Positions 1 to 10,800 of a stretch of 64,000 nt of DNA are shown piece after piece; position 1 is the stretch's first letter, and each line of letters opens with the position of its first letter. The notes under the pieces were generated by a model. It was not told the DNA's origin. It saw only the letters and a program-made list of their open reading frames with translations, and did not search any database. This stretch comes from Niabella sp. (GTDB lineage Bacteria; Bacteroidota; Bacteroidia; Chitinophagales; Chitinophagaceae). The stretch is from positions 1-64,000 of the forward strand of contig NZ_JASLGT010000010.1 in assembly GCF_030150205.1 (NCBI RefSeq), read 5' to 3'. A program made the position numbers and the translations under genes.

Positions 1-132
1 AAAATATTCAACAGCCTTGACGATGTAGAAAACACATTAGTACGCGCGTTGGAGTCATATTACCAAAACCCCGGGGCAGTAAAACAACTATCAAAAGGAT
101 ATGACTATTTTAGTAATAATGATAGCGGTTAA
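1..132 (+). CDS. C-terminal end of an IS630-like transposase (partial)
   Basis: An open frame enters from the left edge and stops at 130-132, giving 43 residues. The pattern FNSLDDVE, then a helix, then QNPGAVKQL and a final Tyr-Asp-Tyr-Phe resembles the extreme C-terminus of IS630/DDE-family transposases, where a short helical tail follows the last catalytic acidic residue. No catalytic residue lies inside the window, so it cannot be judged whether the element is intact. Nothing downstream is clearly a terminal inverted repeat. The family call rests on the tail alone; another protein ending this way is possible. Confidence 0.45.
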   Translation, partial: KIFNSLDDVENTLVRALESYYQNPGAVKQLSKGYDYFSNNDSG

Positions 133-572
133 TTATTAAACAGAAGTAATCGCTTTCTTTGAATCGTTTAGCGGGTAGTAATCATACCCGGTTCATATTC
201 GATAACAGGATCGTATTGCTGTATAAAGTAATGGTGCTGGTATTGGATCACGCAGTGGGATAGGATGCAGGTTGGTCCATGCAGTTCCCTTGTCCGAAAC
301 GGTTTTGGGCCAAATACAGGTTTCGGAAGTATTGCGATTGGTTTTTATTTCTTACGTAAGTTTCGAACGGTTTACGAGAAGGAAAGGAACCAAAATGTTT
401 TGAAATAAAAATCAGCAAAAAATCCGTTCTGCTATTTTTTGCTTAAGTTTTAATAGGTTATTCTATTTTTTTATAGAAGATTTTTTTATAGAGGCAGGTA
501 TTTTACTTTAATATTAAGGATTTATTAATTGTATTTTAACAAAAAAATTATTATAAAAAACTTTAAATAAGT
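133..572. other. AT-rich intergenic stretch without a gene
   Basis: No convincing reading frame lies between the transposase tail and the promoter of the long operon. The stretch becomes very AT-rich after about 420. It holds a dyad at 414-443 with 10-base arms (AGCAAAAAAT and ATTTTTTGCT) around a 10-base loop. With A-runs on one side and T-runs on the other, this could act as a weak terminator in both directions, separating the mobile element from the operon. Confidence 0.5.
414..443. terminator. AT-rich dyad, possible bidirectional terminator
   Basis: Perfect 10-bp arms AGCAAAAAAT/ATTTTTTGCT enclose a 10-nt loop. The stem contains only two G-C pairs, so it is thermodynamically weak. Confidence 0.3.
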
Positions 573-604
573 TTTGCTGAATACATTTTAGTCTTATATA
601 TTTG
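573..604 (+). promoter_or_regulatory. Bacteroidota-type promoter of the long SusCD operon
   Basis: TTTG at 573-576 and TATATTTG at 597-604 are separated by 20 bp. This matches the Bacteroidota sigma-ABfr consensus (TTTG, a spacer near 19, TAnnTTTG). Transcription would begin near 610, giving a leader of about 295 nt before the first susC start at 906. It is the only full -33/-7 match I found upstream of the operon. Confidence 0.6.
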
Positions 605-664
605 AAATCTGTTAAATGAAATAAACATTTTTAAATTTTATTTAAAACTATTTGGAGGTTGTTT

Positions 665-688
665 ATGAGGATTAACAGGACGAATTGA
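665..688 (+). CDS. Possible 7-codon leader peptide upstream of susC
   Basis: A very short frame, MRINRTN, starts at ATG 665 and stops at TGA 686-688. It sits 6 nt behind GGAGG (654-658), one of the few canonical Shine-Dalgarno sequences in this window, and inside the predicted long leader of the operon. Its position would suit a translated leader that influences downstream expression, but chance is a fair alternative because the frame is tiny. Confidence 0.25.
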   Translation: MRINRTN

Positions 689-905
689 GAATATTGACGA
701 GTGCTTGCAGTGTATTTTTTCTCGCTCCCAGGAGCATTTATTTGGTGAATAAAACTTTTGTTTATAAATGCAGATGCATTTTGAAGCAACGGGGTGGGCT
801 TTATATTGACTTTCGGATCCAGGAACTTCCTGCAAAGCTGCACCATGAGGATAAAAGAGTGAATATATAAAATAGATTTCTTTCTGAATTGATTAACTGT
901 TTAGT

Positions 906-3890
906 ATGCAATTGAAAAAGCTGTTTGTACACTGCGGAAAGCAATTGATTGTTTTTTTGCTGTTGGGAATAACGTTAAATGGAATGGCCCAGGTTGATTC
1001 GCTTTCCGATGCTGAGAAGCAGGATTCTATATTGAAGGTGGTTGCTGGTCAAAAGTTCAATCAGGAATTAAAACGTTCCAATCATCCAGGGCTAAGCGAC
1101 TCTTCCTCTTTATTGACATTGATAAACCTGTCTGGAGTAAAAAAAGCGCCCTTTACCAGCGTACAGCAATACCTGAAGGGAAATGCAGCGGGACTCTATG
1201 TTAATGAACAAAGCGGAGAGCCGGGCGCTGAACAGTTTATGTATATCCGCGGATTGAATATGCCTGTATTTAATAAACAGGATCTCATTGCACAGCAACC
1301 GGCCATTTTTGTAAATGGGGTTCCGCTGGTGCAGGAAAATGCGTTAAGCTATAATATCCAGCGCTACGATTTCAACCGCATTGGTTCCGGTACCAACATC
1401 CTTTCTACAATCGACGTAAATAATATTGAAAAGATAGAAGTGCTCAAAACCCCTTCTGATCTGGCTGCCCTGGGACCCATTGCCTCTAATGGTGCTATTT
1501 GGATTACAACGAAGAATGCACAATCGGGATACCGTAAAATTAATGTGGATTCGTATTTCGGAATATTGAGCAGCCCTTCTGTATACACCGTTAACGGCCA
1601 ATATGAGGCGGATTTCAGAAATCGCTATTATGATAAATATGCAACCCTGGATCAAATCCAGAATAAGCCGCTGTATGTAGCCAATACACTGGATCCTAAT
1701 TTTTACGGGGCTGCTAACTGGAAGGATGTTTATTATAAGTCGAAACCGGTGCACTATTTGGGTGTAGGGTTACTGGGAGGAATGGACCGGGCTAACTTTA
1801 TGTTCAATATCAGCAAGACCAAGGATCAAAACTTTGATGCTACTTCTCAAAATCGGTACAATGTTGTTTTTGGAATTAATATGTTGCCGGCTAAATGGCT
1901 GACTGTATCCGGTAACGTAAACGCAACGCGTATGGACCGCAATCGAAATCATAGTTTGCGCGATCGTTTTGCAGAAACACGATTTGTACCGGATCTGTCA
2001 AACCCGCTGGCACCCAACCAGAGCGCCTACAACAGTTTTTTGAAAAAATATACCGGGGCGGTGGATAAGAATATCAATAATTCCTTTTTCGGATCCTTTG
2101 GTGTGCGCGCCAAATTTGGTGAACTGGAACTGAACACAAAGGCAGCCGTGGACTATGAAGAGTCTTTACGGGATGTATTCTATCCGAAGGCGCTGATGGA
2201 TAATAATAACTTCGGATCGGTATATACCGGGTTCAATCAACGGTTCTCGATCCTTAATAATATTAAGTACGCGCTGTCTTTTAATAATAATGCGCAAAAA
2301 ATTCGCCTGGAGGCGGGACAGAGTTATATTTCTGATTTTATTAAATATGATTATGTGGTGGCCTATAATACGCCTAATGATTTTATCAAAATCAAAGAAA
2401 CATACCTGACAGCTGATGGAAAATTTTACCTGAACCGGAATGATATTTTCGGGTATCCGTTTACCGATAAAACCAAGGCCAATCTTTCATCGGTGTATGG
2501 CCGTATCGGCTATTCGTTTAAAAACTTACTGGACCTGGATTTTGTAGGCCGTTATGACGGGTCATCTAATTTTTCGGAATACTCCCGCTGGTTGTTTACT
2601 CCGGTGGCCAGTGCCCGGTTTAACCTGCACGAACTGATAAAAGCAGATCCGGTCAGTATGCTGGTGTTGAAAGCCTCCTGGGGACAGTTTGGGAATCTGC
2701 TTTCGGACGATCGTTATAAGGTTGGACCACAATACCGGGTTGATTTAGGATATAGTGATGAACCAACGCTGGGAAGTTATGCCGGCCTGGCAGGTATTTC
2801 GCAGCCTTACACTTATGGATGGGTAAATGAATATTATAACTGGCCCTATTCGGTGCGCATGAACATCGGAACAGAGATCGGTTTGTTCAAAAACCGGTAT
2901 GTAATTGGTATCGACTATTATAACAATAAAAATAAAAACCTGATTGCGCCAACGAATGTGGCAGCAGAAAATGGATTTTCGTTCAAATATGTTCAGGGAA
3001 TGGAGGTGCAGAACAGTGGCCTGAACCTCACATTTAATGCAGGAGTGGTTACCGGTCAAAAAGATTTTGGCTGGAACCTTTATGGCAACTTTAGCTGGAA
3101 TAGGAACAAATTGCTGAAACTTCCTTATGGGTTAACATCCCTGATATACGGCAATAAGAAATTGGAAATAGGAAAGCCGGTAGATGCTTTCTGGGTATAT
3201 GAAAACAAAGGCATTTTCAATACAGCGGCCGATATACCCAGTGGAAGACTCAATACGGACGGAACGCGCGATCCCCTCACATTTAGCGGGATGATTAACT
3301 TTTCGCCGGGTGACGCCAACTGGGCAGATAATAACCATGATGGAACCATCGACGAAAAGGATAAAGTATTAAAAGGAAATGCGCTCCCTGTTTATACAGG
3401 CGGCCTGGGATCCAATCTGCGCTATAAACGCTTTAGCCTGGATTTTCAGTTTTATGTGGCGCTGGGCCAGAAGCTGTTAAACCGTTCCATGGCTAATAAG
3501 CTGGATTTTGTGAATACGGAAAACTCAAAGGATATTAGTTATGTAAAAGAAATTACGTTTTGGCAGAAGACATTTGATTATAACGATTATCCCTTATATA
3601 ATCCCTGGAGCAGTACCATTCCATACAGGGTAGACCAGGATTTGTTCCTGAAAAATGCAGGTTACGTGAAACTGAGAACATTATCATTGGGGTATGATCT
3701 TTCAAATGTTCCTTATCTGGCGAAGTCGAAATTTAATAAAGCATTGCTGTATGTAACCGCCTCCAATCTCTTTACGATTTCATCATTTTCAGGAGGCGAT
3801 CCCGAACAGGTGGACTATATGGGGTACTACGATGGAAGAAGCCTGCCCATTCCCAAATCCTTCATAATAGGAATAAAACTGGACTTTTAA
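906..3890 (+). CDS. SusC/RagA-like TonB-dependent outer-membrane receptor, first copy
   Basis: This is a 994-residue outer-membrane transporter that would import a ligand delivered by the SusD partner, powered by TonB. A signal peptide covers about residues 1-29. The plug domain lies around 80-205 (YLKGNAAGLYVN, then FMYIRGLN), followed by a long beta-barrel ending in the typical terminal Phe (GIKLDF). Unlike most SusC proteins, and unlike the second copy downstream, it lacks the N-terminal carboxypeptidase-D-like domain: the mature protein runs through some 50 low-complexity residues straight into the plug. The gene for the matching SusD starts 20 bp downstream. The substrate cannot be told from sequence; the family assignment is secure. 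Confidence 0.93.
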   Translation: MQLKKLFVHCGKQLIVFLLLGITLNGMAQVDSLSDAEKQDSILKVVAGQKFNQELKRSNHPGLSDSSSLLTLINLSGVKKAPFTSVQQYLKGNAAGLYVNEQSGEPGAEQFMYIRGLNMPVFNKQDLIAQQPAIFVNGVPLVQENALSYNIQRYDFNRIGSGTNILSTIDVNNIEKIEVLKTPSDLAALGPIASNGAIWITTKNAQSGYRKINVDSYFGILSSPSVYTVNGQYEADFRNRYYDKYATLDQIQNKPLYVANTLDPNFYGAANWKDVYYKSKPVHYLGVGLLGGMDRANFMFNISKTKDQNFDATSQNRYNVVFGINMLPAKWLTVSGNVNATRMDRNRNHSLRDRFAETRFVPDLSNPLAPNQSAYNSFLKKYTGAVDKNINNSFFGSFGVRAKFGELELNTKAAVDYEESLRDVFYPKALMDNNNFGSVYTGFNQRFSILNNIKYALSFNNNAQKIRLEAGQSYISDFIKYDYVVAYNTPNDFIKIKETYLTADGKFYLNRNDIFGYPFTDKTKANLSSVYGRIGYSFKNLLDLDFVGRYDGSSNFSEYSRWLFTPVASARFNLHELIKADPVSMLVLKASWGQFGNLLSDDRYKVGPQYRVDLGYSDEPTLGSYAGLAGISQPYTYGWVNEYYNWPYSVRMNIGTEIGLFKNRYVIGIDYYNNKNKNLIAPTNVAAENGFSFKYVQGMEVQNSGLNLTFNAGVVTGQKDFGWNLYGNFSWNRNKLLKLPYGLTSLIYGNKKLEIGKPVDAFWVYENKGIFNTAADIPSGRLNTDGTRDPLTFSGMINFSPGDANWADNNHDGTIDEKDKVLKGNALPVYTGGLGSNLRYKRFSLDFQFYVALGQKLLNRSMANKLDFVNTENSKDISYVKEITFWQKTFDYNDYPLYNPWSSTIPYRVDQDLFLKNAGYVKLRTLSLGYDLSNVPYLAKSKFNKALLYVTASNLFTISSFSGGDPEQVDYMGYYDGRSLPIPKSFIIGIKLDF

Positions 3891-3910
3891 TTACAAAAGA
3901 TTTTTGAGTT

Positions 3911-5527
3911 ATGAATAGTAAGAATCTTAAACAAACGATCCTTTTGTTATTCGGATTGATATTGTTGGTGACTTTCGGTTGCAATAAGAAGCTGGACACC
4001 ACCGTGTCCTCAACCGAAGCGTCTACAAATATGTGGCAGTCCTACGACGATGCGCGAAACGGTCTGGTTGCAATTTATGGCCTTTCCCGGGCAGCCCTGG
4101 CCGATAACAATGGCCACTGGTTATATGGCGATTTGCGTAAGGGCGATTTTGTGGCTACTTCCAGTGGGAACTACCTGGACGCGATTATTAAGAATGAGCT
4201 GAATAAAGGCTTTCCGCAGATCAAGAAACTGACCAACTGGCGCCGGTTTTATGCAGCCATCGACGCTTGTAATACATTTATCGAAAATGCGCAGCGATGC
4301 AAGGCGGATCTGCGTTATTCTGATTTAAACTGTACGGTAGATATTGCGCAGGCCCACATGTTACGTTCCTTCCTGTATTTTTATATGGTGCGGATCTGGG
4401 GCGATGTGCCATTGATCACAAAAGCTACCAAGAATGGGGAAACCATACAGGTTGCGCGTGCGCCGCAGGAACAGGTAATGGATTATTGCATTCGGGAGCT
4501 GCGGCAGTATAAAGACAGCTTACCTACCGAATACGGTGGCGATGATAAATCCAAACTCAATTACGACGGCAACTATTATGGTCAGGCCTGGAGCAGCTGG
4601 GGAAATGCGTTCTGGGGCTATTATCAATGCCTGGGATTACTGGCGCAGATGTATGCATGGACCGGCGACTATGCGGCTGTGCTTACTGCAACAACAGAGA
4701 TCTTTAACAATGCAACGGCTGCCCGCACGGGGTTGATCAGCTATTCCAATTCGAGAGGATATCTTGCCGGCCGCAACAGTATCTTTTATAGTAACGGCGT
4801 CAAAGGGAATCTTTGTTACCAGATGATCTCATTCCCCTATAATATGACGAACAGGGAATCGGGGCCCAGCGGGGTAGGACATATAGAATCATTAACACTG
4901 GCTAGTCCTTATATGGTACGTGCCAAGCCGGATATCTACGTGCCAAGGGATACCATTGCCCGGTGGTTTCATTATTTTGGAGATGTAAGACATCCCTATC
5001 AGTCAGAATTCGGAAACTATGAGGAAATTTATTTCTCCAATTATTTTGGCAGTATCCCCGTATTTACAAAGTTTAAAAATATCGAGACGGGCTCCAGCAA
5101 TTTCCCCATCTTCGGCTCCTGCATCCCCATTTTCCGCTGGGAAGACAACTTGCTGCTGATGGCGGAAGCCAACTATGCATTGGGTGATATGCGGGCTGCA
5201 TTTGACCGCCTGAACGATGTACGCGAGCCGCGCAACTCACCCGGATTTTTTTATGGAAGAATCAGTGCCGTTCGTCCGGGATTTACACTTCAGCCAACAG
5301 AGGCCAGTATGGAAGGCGGGATCCTGTATAATATTTTCCGTGAGCGCCGGGTGGAGCTTGCCGGTGAGGGCAGCTGGTGGTACGACCAGATTCGTTACAA
5401 CCGCCTTGCGCGCAATAATGCTGAATTTAATAAACTGCTGGATGAGGGAGGTATTTACTGGCCTATTGACCAGGATATCATCGATAAAAACCCTCTGATT
5501 GAACAAAACTCTTATTGGAAACGATAA
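3911..5527 (+). CDS. SusD/RagB-like surface lipoprotein, first copy
   Basis: This 538-residue lipoprotein should form the lid of the adjacent SusC receptor and bind its ligand at the cell surface. The signal peptide ends in a lipobox with Cys24 (TFGC). The N-terminal part shows the usual SusD helical start (NMWQSYDDARNGLVAIY) and the C-terminal part the conserved segment FRERRVELAGEG near the end, followed by YWPIDQDIIDKNP. Length is normal for the family. It lies between its SusC and a fasciclin lipoprotein gene with gaps of 20 and 11 bp, so co-transcription is almost certain. Confidence 0.93.
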   Translation: MNSKNLKQTILLLFGLILLVTFGCNKKLDTTVSSTEASTNMWQSYDDARNGLVAIYGLSRAALADNNGHWLYGDLRKGDFVATSSGNYLDAIIKNELNKGFPQIKKLTNWRRFYAAIDACNTFIENAQRCKADLRYSDLNCTVDIAQAHMLRSFLYFYMVRIWGDVPLITKATKNGETIQVARAPQEQVMDYCIRELRQYKDSLPTEYGGDDKSKLNYDGNYYGQAWSSWGNAFWGYYQCLGLLAQMYAWTGDYAAVLTATTEIFNNATAARTGLISYSNSRGYLAGRNSIFYSNGVKGNLCYQMISFPYNMTNRESGPSGVGHIESLTLASPYMVRAKPDIYVPRDTIARWFHYFGDVRHPYQSEFGNYEEIYFSNYFGSIPVFTKFKNIETGSSNFPIFGSCIPIFRWEDNLLLMAEANYALGDMRAAFDRLNDVREPRNSPGFFYGRISAVRPGFTLQPTEASMEGGILYNIFRERRVELAGEGSWWYDQIRYNRLARNNAEFNKLLDEGGIYWPIDQDIIDKNPLIEQNSYWKR

Positions 5528-5538
5528 TTCAACGCAAA

Positions 5539-6714
5539 ATGAAAAAGCAAATTATCCTCAGCTCATTGATGCTGTCAATGCTGTTCCTGCTGCTTTCCGG
5601 TTGTCATAAAGGCGGAAGCCCTTATTATAAAGCTGCAATAAGCGAGACTGTAAAGTATGATGGAACCGTACTGCAGTATCTTGAAAGCCAGAAAGGACTC
5701 TATGATTCTATGGTGCTGATCATTAAACGCTATCCTCATTTTAAACAAATGCTGTCGTCACCGGGCTCAATGACGATTTTTGCAATACCGAACACTGCTT
5801 TTCAAACGGCAATCAAAAGCTTTAATCTGGAGCGGGCCAAGCAGGACAGTGTGCCGCTGTATTTTTCACCCAATGATATGAGCCGGCCGGATTCAGGCAT
5901 GGTTGACTACCTGGGCCTGGAAAAGCTGATTGCCCGCTATATTTTCAATAAAAGATATACATATGAGGACCTGGCGGAATCTTCCACCGGTTTTCCTACC
6001 GAATCCGTACTGGGCTATCAAATGAATCTGAAAGCCATTCAGCAAAACGCCGTGGGAGCGGTGAAGGACGGCCCTAAAGTAATTGAGTTAAGCGACATGA
6101 ATAATTCCAGGTTTAACCGTTTTTGGAAATCGGCGCTTACCAGTACGATCGGGGCTGTACAAGCCGATAATGCGCTGGTGCATGTGCTTTCCCAGAATCA
6201 TGAATTTGGTTTTGCCAGCTTTGCAGATAAGTTATTAGCCCCGGCCTGGGACCGCACGGGGTGGACGCCCATTGCCTGGCATTCGCAATACCTGGGTACC
6301 TGGGGCGGCACGGTGGCACATGCACTGGATAATGACCTGTCCACCCGTTGGCATAGCGTGTCGGGCATTCCGCTACCACTATTTTTTACGGTTGATATGA
6401 AAAAGAACCTGTTGATCGGAGGGGTTACCATCCAGGTGCGAACCGATGGCGCTCATGACGGTTCTCCTGTAGATTTTACGGTGCAGTTTGCAAAGGAGGG
6501 GGCAGATCTGAAAGACTCTTCGGTATGGACTTCCTTCCGTTTTGACTATAAAGCGGATGGCTCAACGATTAAGCTGCCCCATAAGTTTCCATTTGACAAT
6601 AATGTTAAAGTGGAGGCCCGGTATTTCCGTTTTATAGTGAACCAGGTTTTTTCCGGTCGCTTATATACAGACCGGCCTTATTCGAACCTGGATGAAATCT
6701 GGATGCTTTATTAA
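5539..6714 (+). CDS. Fasciclin-domain lipoprotein with C-terminal F5/8-type domain
   Basis: The start is ATG 5539 (MKKQIILS), 11 bp after susD; a longer frame from 5515 would overlap susD and lacks a clean signal peptide. The 391-residue product has a lipobox at Cys22 (LLSGC), a fasciclin-like adhesion domain at roughly 40-220 (TIFAIPNTAFQTAI) and a discoidin/F5-8C-like beta-sandwich at roughly 245-391, recognisable from ALDNDLSTRWHS and a terminal EIWMLY. F5/8 domains commonly bind carbohydrate, so it is probably an accessory surface binding protein of the first SusCD pair. A shorter fasciclin lipoprotein occupies the same position after the second pair. Confidence 0.75.
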   Translation: MKKQIILSSLMLSMLFLLLSGCHKGGSPYYKAAISETVKYDGTVLQYLESQKGLYDSMVLIIKRYPHFKQMLSSPGSMTIFAIPNTAFQTAIKSFNLERAKQDSVPLYFSPNDMSRPDSGMVDYLGLEKLIARYIFNKRYTYEDLAESSTGFPTESVLGYQMNLKAIQQNAVGAVKDGPKVIELSDMNNSRFNRFWKSALTSTIGAVQADNALVHVLSQNHEFGFASFADKLLAPAWDRTGWTPIAWHSQYLGTWGGTVAHALDNDLSTRWHSVSGIPLPLFFTVDMKKNLLIGGVTIQVRTDGAHDGSPVDFTVQFAKEGADLKDSSVWTSFRFDYKADGSTIKLPHKFPFDNNVKVEARYFRFIVNQVFSGRLYTDRPYSNLDEIWMLY

Positions 6715-6730
6715 TTTATTTAGATATTTT

Positions 6731-7777
6731 ATGAAGAGACTTTTTTTTGTGGCGGTATGTTTAGGAGCGCTGGTATCAGGGATCTCCTGTAAAAAAGGCC
6801 TGCCCAAGCAGTTGGATACAATCGACCGGTCGGCAACTTTTTTAACGACTAGTTTCTCGCCGATACTGGGACGGAATTATATTTCCCGTGGCCCCTTCAA
6901 CTATGGTCAGTCTACGCTGCCGATGGAATTTGAAATTGTGAATATGCGTCGCTTCAACGGTGAGCCGGCGCCGGAACTGACGAATGATATTTATCCTGTA
7001 ACCGTTTGGAAAACAACCGGTGCCGGCTCTTATACAGGAAATGAAACTTCGCTGGCAGAAATAGAGGCCAAAAGAACAATTGAAAACCACCGCATTTTTG
7101 AGATGCGGAAAGGCTCAGGCGACGTGGTGGTTTGGGGTGATGTAAATACTTCGAAGTTATTGACAAGACCGGATTCGGGATATGTGTTCGATGTAAAAGT
7201 GTCGAACAGCGGTGCTACCCGCTACTATTACAATCTCCGGTTTATGCCTTATAAACAAATTCCGTATGACCCGAACAATTATAACCAGCAAACGGGCATG
7301 GCATCCAGTCCTGCATTAAACGCTGGTACCAGCGGAATTACACTTGCAAACTTCATTCGTAATAAAGATGGCCGCACGATGACAACAGGAGAGGTGGATG
7401 TGTATTTTAATAAGTTAGTGGGTGGACAGGGAAATACATTAACGTTTAAATTTCTCGACTCTGCTTATACACCCATCAATCCTAAATTATTCAATCAAAC
7501 CCAGTGGGACCGGCTGGTACATGGTTTTAATATGAAGCTAACCGATACGGAGGTGAAATATACGGTAGCTTATCCAATTCCGCTGGCACCGATCACCACC
7601 CCTTACACGAATGGGAACGGCAGCCGGGCTGCAGTAAAGTTTGAGTACTACCGTCTGGGACCTGGTGGCTTTGGTGTAACGGCAGGCCTCGGCTTTAGCT
7701 TCGCAATTTACCAAAAGGGAGATTGGGAAATTGCCTTCCACTTTAAAAATACATCACCCAAGTTCGCGAATGATTAA
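6731..7777 (+). CDS. DUF5007-like surface lipoprotein
   Basis: I start this at ATG 6731 (MKRLFFVA), 16 bp after the fasciclin gene; the longer frame overlaps that gene. It encodes 348 residues with a lipobox at Cys20 (SGISC). No enzymatic motif is visible; the sequence is rich in beta-strand patterns and aromatic residues. Proteins of this kind, which I associate with Pfam DUF5007 from memory, sit behind SusCD/fasciclin genes in Bacteroidota. It closes the first half of the operon, 36 bp before the second susC. Function unknown; a ligand-binding surface role is inferred from position only. Confidence 0.55.
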   Translation: MKRLFFVAVCLGALVSGISCKKGLPKQLDTIDRSATFLTTSFSPILGRNYISRGPFNYGQSTLPMEFEIVNMRRFNGEPAPELTNDIYPVTVWKTTGAGSYTGNETSLAEIEAKRTIENHRIFEMRKGSGDVVVWGDVNTSKLLTRPDSGYVFDVKVSNSGATRYYYNLRFMPYKQIPYDPNNYNQQTGMASSPALNAGTSGITLANFIRNKDGRTMTTGEVDVYFNKLVGGQGNTLTFKFLDSAYTPINPKLFNQTQWDRLVHGFNMKLTDTEVKYTVAYPIPLAPITTPYTNGNGSRAAVKFEYYRLGPGGFGVTAGLGFSFAIYQKGDWEIAFHFKNTSPKFAND

Positions 7778-7813
7778 TCTGCTTATAGAAATAGAAAATA
7801 TAAACGAAAAGCT

Positions 7814-10800
7814 ATGAGGATATTGAAGGGCTTAATGCTTACACTTTTTTGTTTTTCAGTGCACCTGGTGTACGCGCAACAGGTTGAAATACTCGGAAAA
7901 GTTGTTGACGATAAAACGCAGCAGCCGATAGAAGGTGTTTCTGTTGTGGTGGGTAGCCGGGGTGTGCATACCGATTCATCAGGACAGTTTGTGATTCGTA
8001 TGACCCGTACAGAAACCCTTACTTTTTCCTATGTGGAGTATAAAAAGCAAACGTATAAGCTGAACGGGAATGAGAATGACATTACGATTTACCTGGTTTC
8101 GGACGATGCCAAAAGCGCGATGAATGATGTAGTGGTAATGGGATTTGCGAAAAAAAGCAAGGTGCTTTCAACCGGGTCATCAGTGGTCATTACTTCAGAT
8201 GATATTAAGGATGTACCGGCCGCCAACCTGGCAGACCTGCTGCAGGGGAAGGTGCCCGGGGTGAATATTCAAACTAATAGCGGTATGCCTGGTGCCCGTA
8301 GCTCGATCTTTCAGCGTGGCTTAAGTTCTGTAGATGTTTCCGGTTCCGGTAATGAGGCCTACCTGGCTTCAACCCAACCCCTGATCATCATTGACGGGGT
8401 GCCGATTGATCCCAATACCGATTACGAATATGGTTTTGCCACCGCTGGTGCAGGGGTAAGCCCGCTTACCCTGATTCCTGCAGAGGATATTGAGGACGTA
8501 CAGATTCTGAAAGACGCGGCCGCAATCTCTGTGTATGGCTCAAGAGGTGCCTATGGGGTATGGATCATTAATACAAAGAAAGGCCGGTCCGGTAAACCCG
8601 AGATCAACTATATCACCAACTATTTTGTCAGTACGGTTCCACGCCTGCGGGATATTTATGGAGGACGTATCGAACGCCAAACCAAGATCGATCAGCTGAT
8701 TCGCTATAACCAATGGCTTTCGGAGCACGGAGGCTGGGCATTGGTCAACAACAACCCCTATCTTTCAGACAGTTTAAATCCTTATTATAATAACTCTACC
8801 AACTGGCAGTCTTATTTCTACAGGAACACAAACAACCAAAACCATAACCTGGGCATTAAAGGGGGCGATCCCAGTTTTAATTATAAAATCAACCTGGGTT
8901 ATTATAACGAAAAAGGGATCATTCAAAATACCGGAATGTCGCGGTACACGCTGGCGATGAATACCATTTATGAGCCCAAATCCAAAAAAATGAAACTGAC
9001 GGCCAGTATCAATGCCAACAATTCTATCCGGAATAATGGTAGTGGAGTAGGTCTGTTACAAACGGGTGTGGCTACCAGTGGTATGGCATCTACCACACTG
9101 CCTCCTCCCGGTATTTATACAGAGAACAGCGATGCCCTGGCAGCATTTCAGATAGAGGAGGACAACAAAACGGCTACGATTATGTCGAACCTGCAGTTTG
9201 ACCTGGTAATCCTTAAAAATCTGCGGTTCCAGGCCCTGGGTAGCCATTCTTATTCACATTCCAATAGTAACACCTTTTACCCATCCTGGTTAAACAGTGG
9301 CAGTTCCTACTATCTTTTTACGGGTAGTAACCCCCTGGCTCAGTACAATACGTTTTCAAGAATTACCAACGGCTACTATAACCGGAACGTATTAACATAT
9401 AGTAAAACGTTTAATAACGAGAAGCATTATATCAGCGGGTATGCGTTTTCCGATTTATCGGTGGATATGGTGCGTAGCAATGCCCTTTTATTATATGGTG
9501 CTCCTAATGACTATATCTCAGGTCCTATTGGCTATAACCTTTCCAACTCCCGTTTTGGAACCAATGGTGTACCCAGGAACAGCCGGATATTTGGCTACGG
9601 AGGTAATGTAAGCTATGCATATGAGCAGCGCTATGTACTGGAACTGAGTTACCGGATCGATGGAACCTCTACCAACGGGCCACTGTCCGGCTACAGCCAT
9701 AATCCAACAGCAGCTTTTAAATGGAACCTCTATAAGGAACGATTTATGCAGGATGTGAAGTGGGTAGATTATGCTTCGGTGCGGGGCAGCTGGGGCAAAA
9801 ATATTGTTCCGCAGGGAGATGTATACGCTATTTACGGGAAATATTATCCCGGCAGTACTTATATGGGACAGCCCTCGGTTGGCCTCAGCTTTGAAACCGC
9901 TCCAAATCCTTATTTCCTCCCGAATACCTCTAATTCCTGGAATGGAGGTTTTGAGGCCGGATTCCTGAAAGGCAAATTCGCGATCGAATATGATATCTAT
10001 TATCGCACGGTTGAAAATATGAGCAGGAAAGTAGATATTGTTACAGAGTCGGGCTACATAAATAAGCCCACTAATGAGATCAGTATGGTAAACTATGGGC
10101 ATGAATTATCATTACGTTTCAAGCCTATTCAAACAAAAAACTTTACCTGGAACATGAATATCAATGGGGCATTCAATAAAAACATATTGACCCATTTGCC
10201 GAATAATGCCCGGCAAATGGTTGTAAATCCCGGAGACGAATTAGGACTGCCGGTGCTCTACCGGCTGGGAAGTAATGCGCTGACCAATTATGTATTTAAT
10301 ACCAGAGGGGTATATGCAACCGATGCGGATGTGCCTGTAAACCCACTAACCGGTCAGCGTCAGCAAATCAACGGCCGCCCGCTCAGAGGCGGGGATCCTA
10401 TTTTTGCCGATCTGAACGGAGATTATGTGATTGACAACAATGACCGCGTTGCGGTAGGAGATCCGCAACCCAAGATCACGGGAGGATTTATTAATAACCT
10501 GATCTACAAAAACTGGACGCTGTCATTGCAATGGTCCTATACCCTGTTCCGGGATGTATTGAATACACCGTTGGCCAAAAGGTTCCAGTATTTCTATTAT
10601 CCCACTGTCCAAAGCTCACTTCCATTGATTGATGATTATAATTACTGGAAAGCTCCGGGAGATATTGCAACCTATCCGAATCCTTATTCATATGAACAGA
10701 ATGCTACGATTAATTCTTTCAGGTATAACCAAACCCTGTTTATGGAAGACGGATCCTATTTTAAATTGAACACATTTACCCTGGGCTATAGTTTAAGAAA

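Noticed and set aside
685..870. 61-codon frame in the operon leader
   Set aside because: It begins with TTG, has no family resemblance and overlaps frames on the other strand of the same length; low-complexity AT-rich surroundings explain it.
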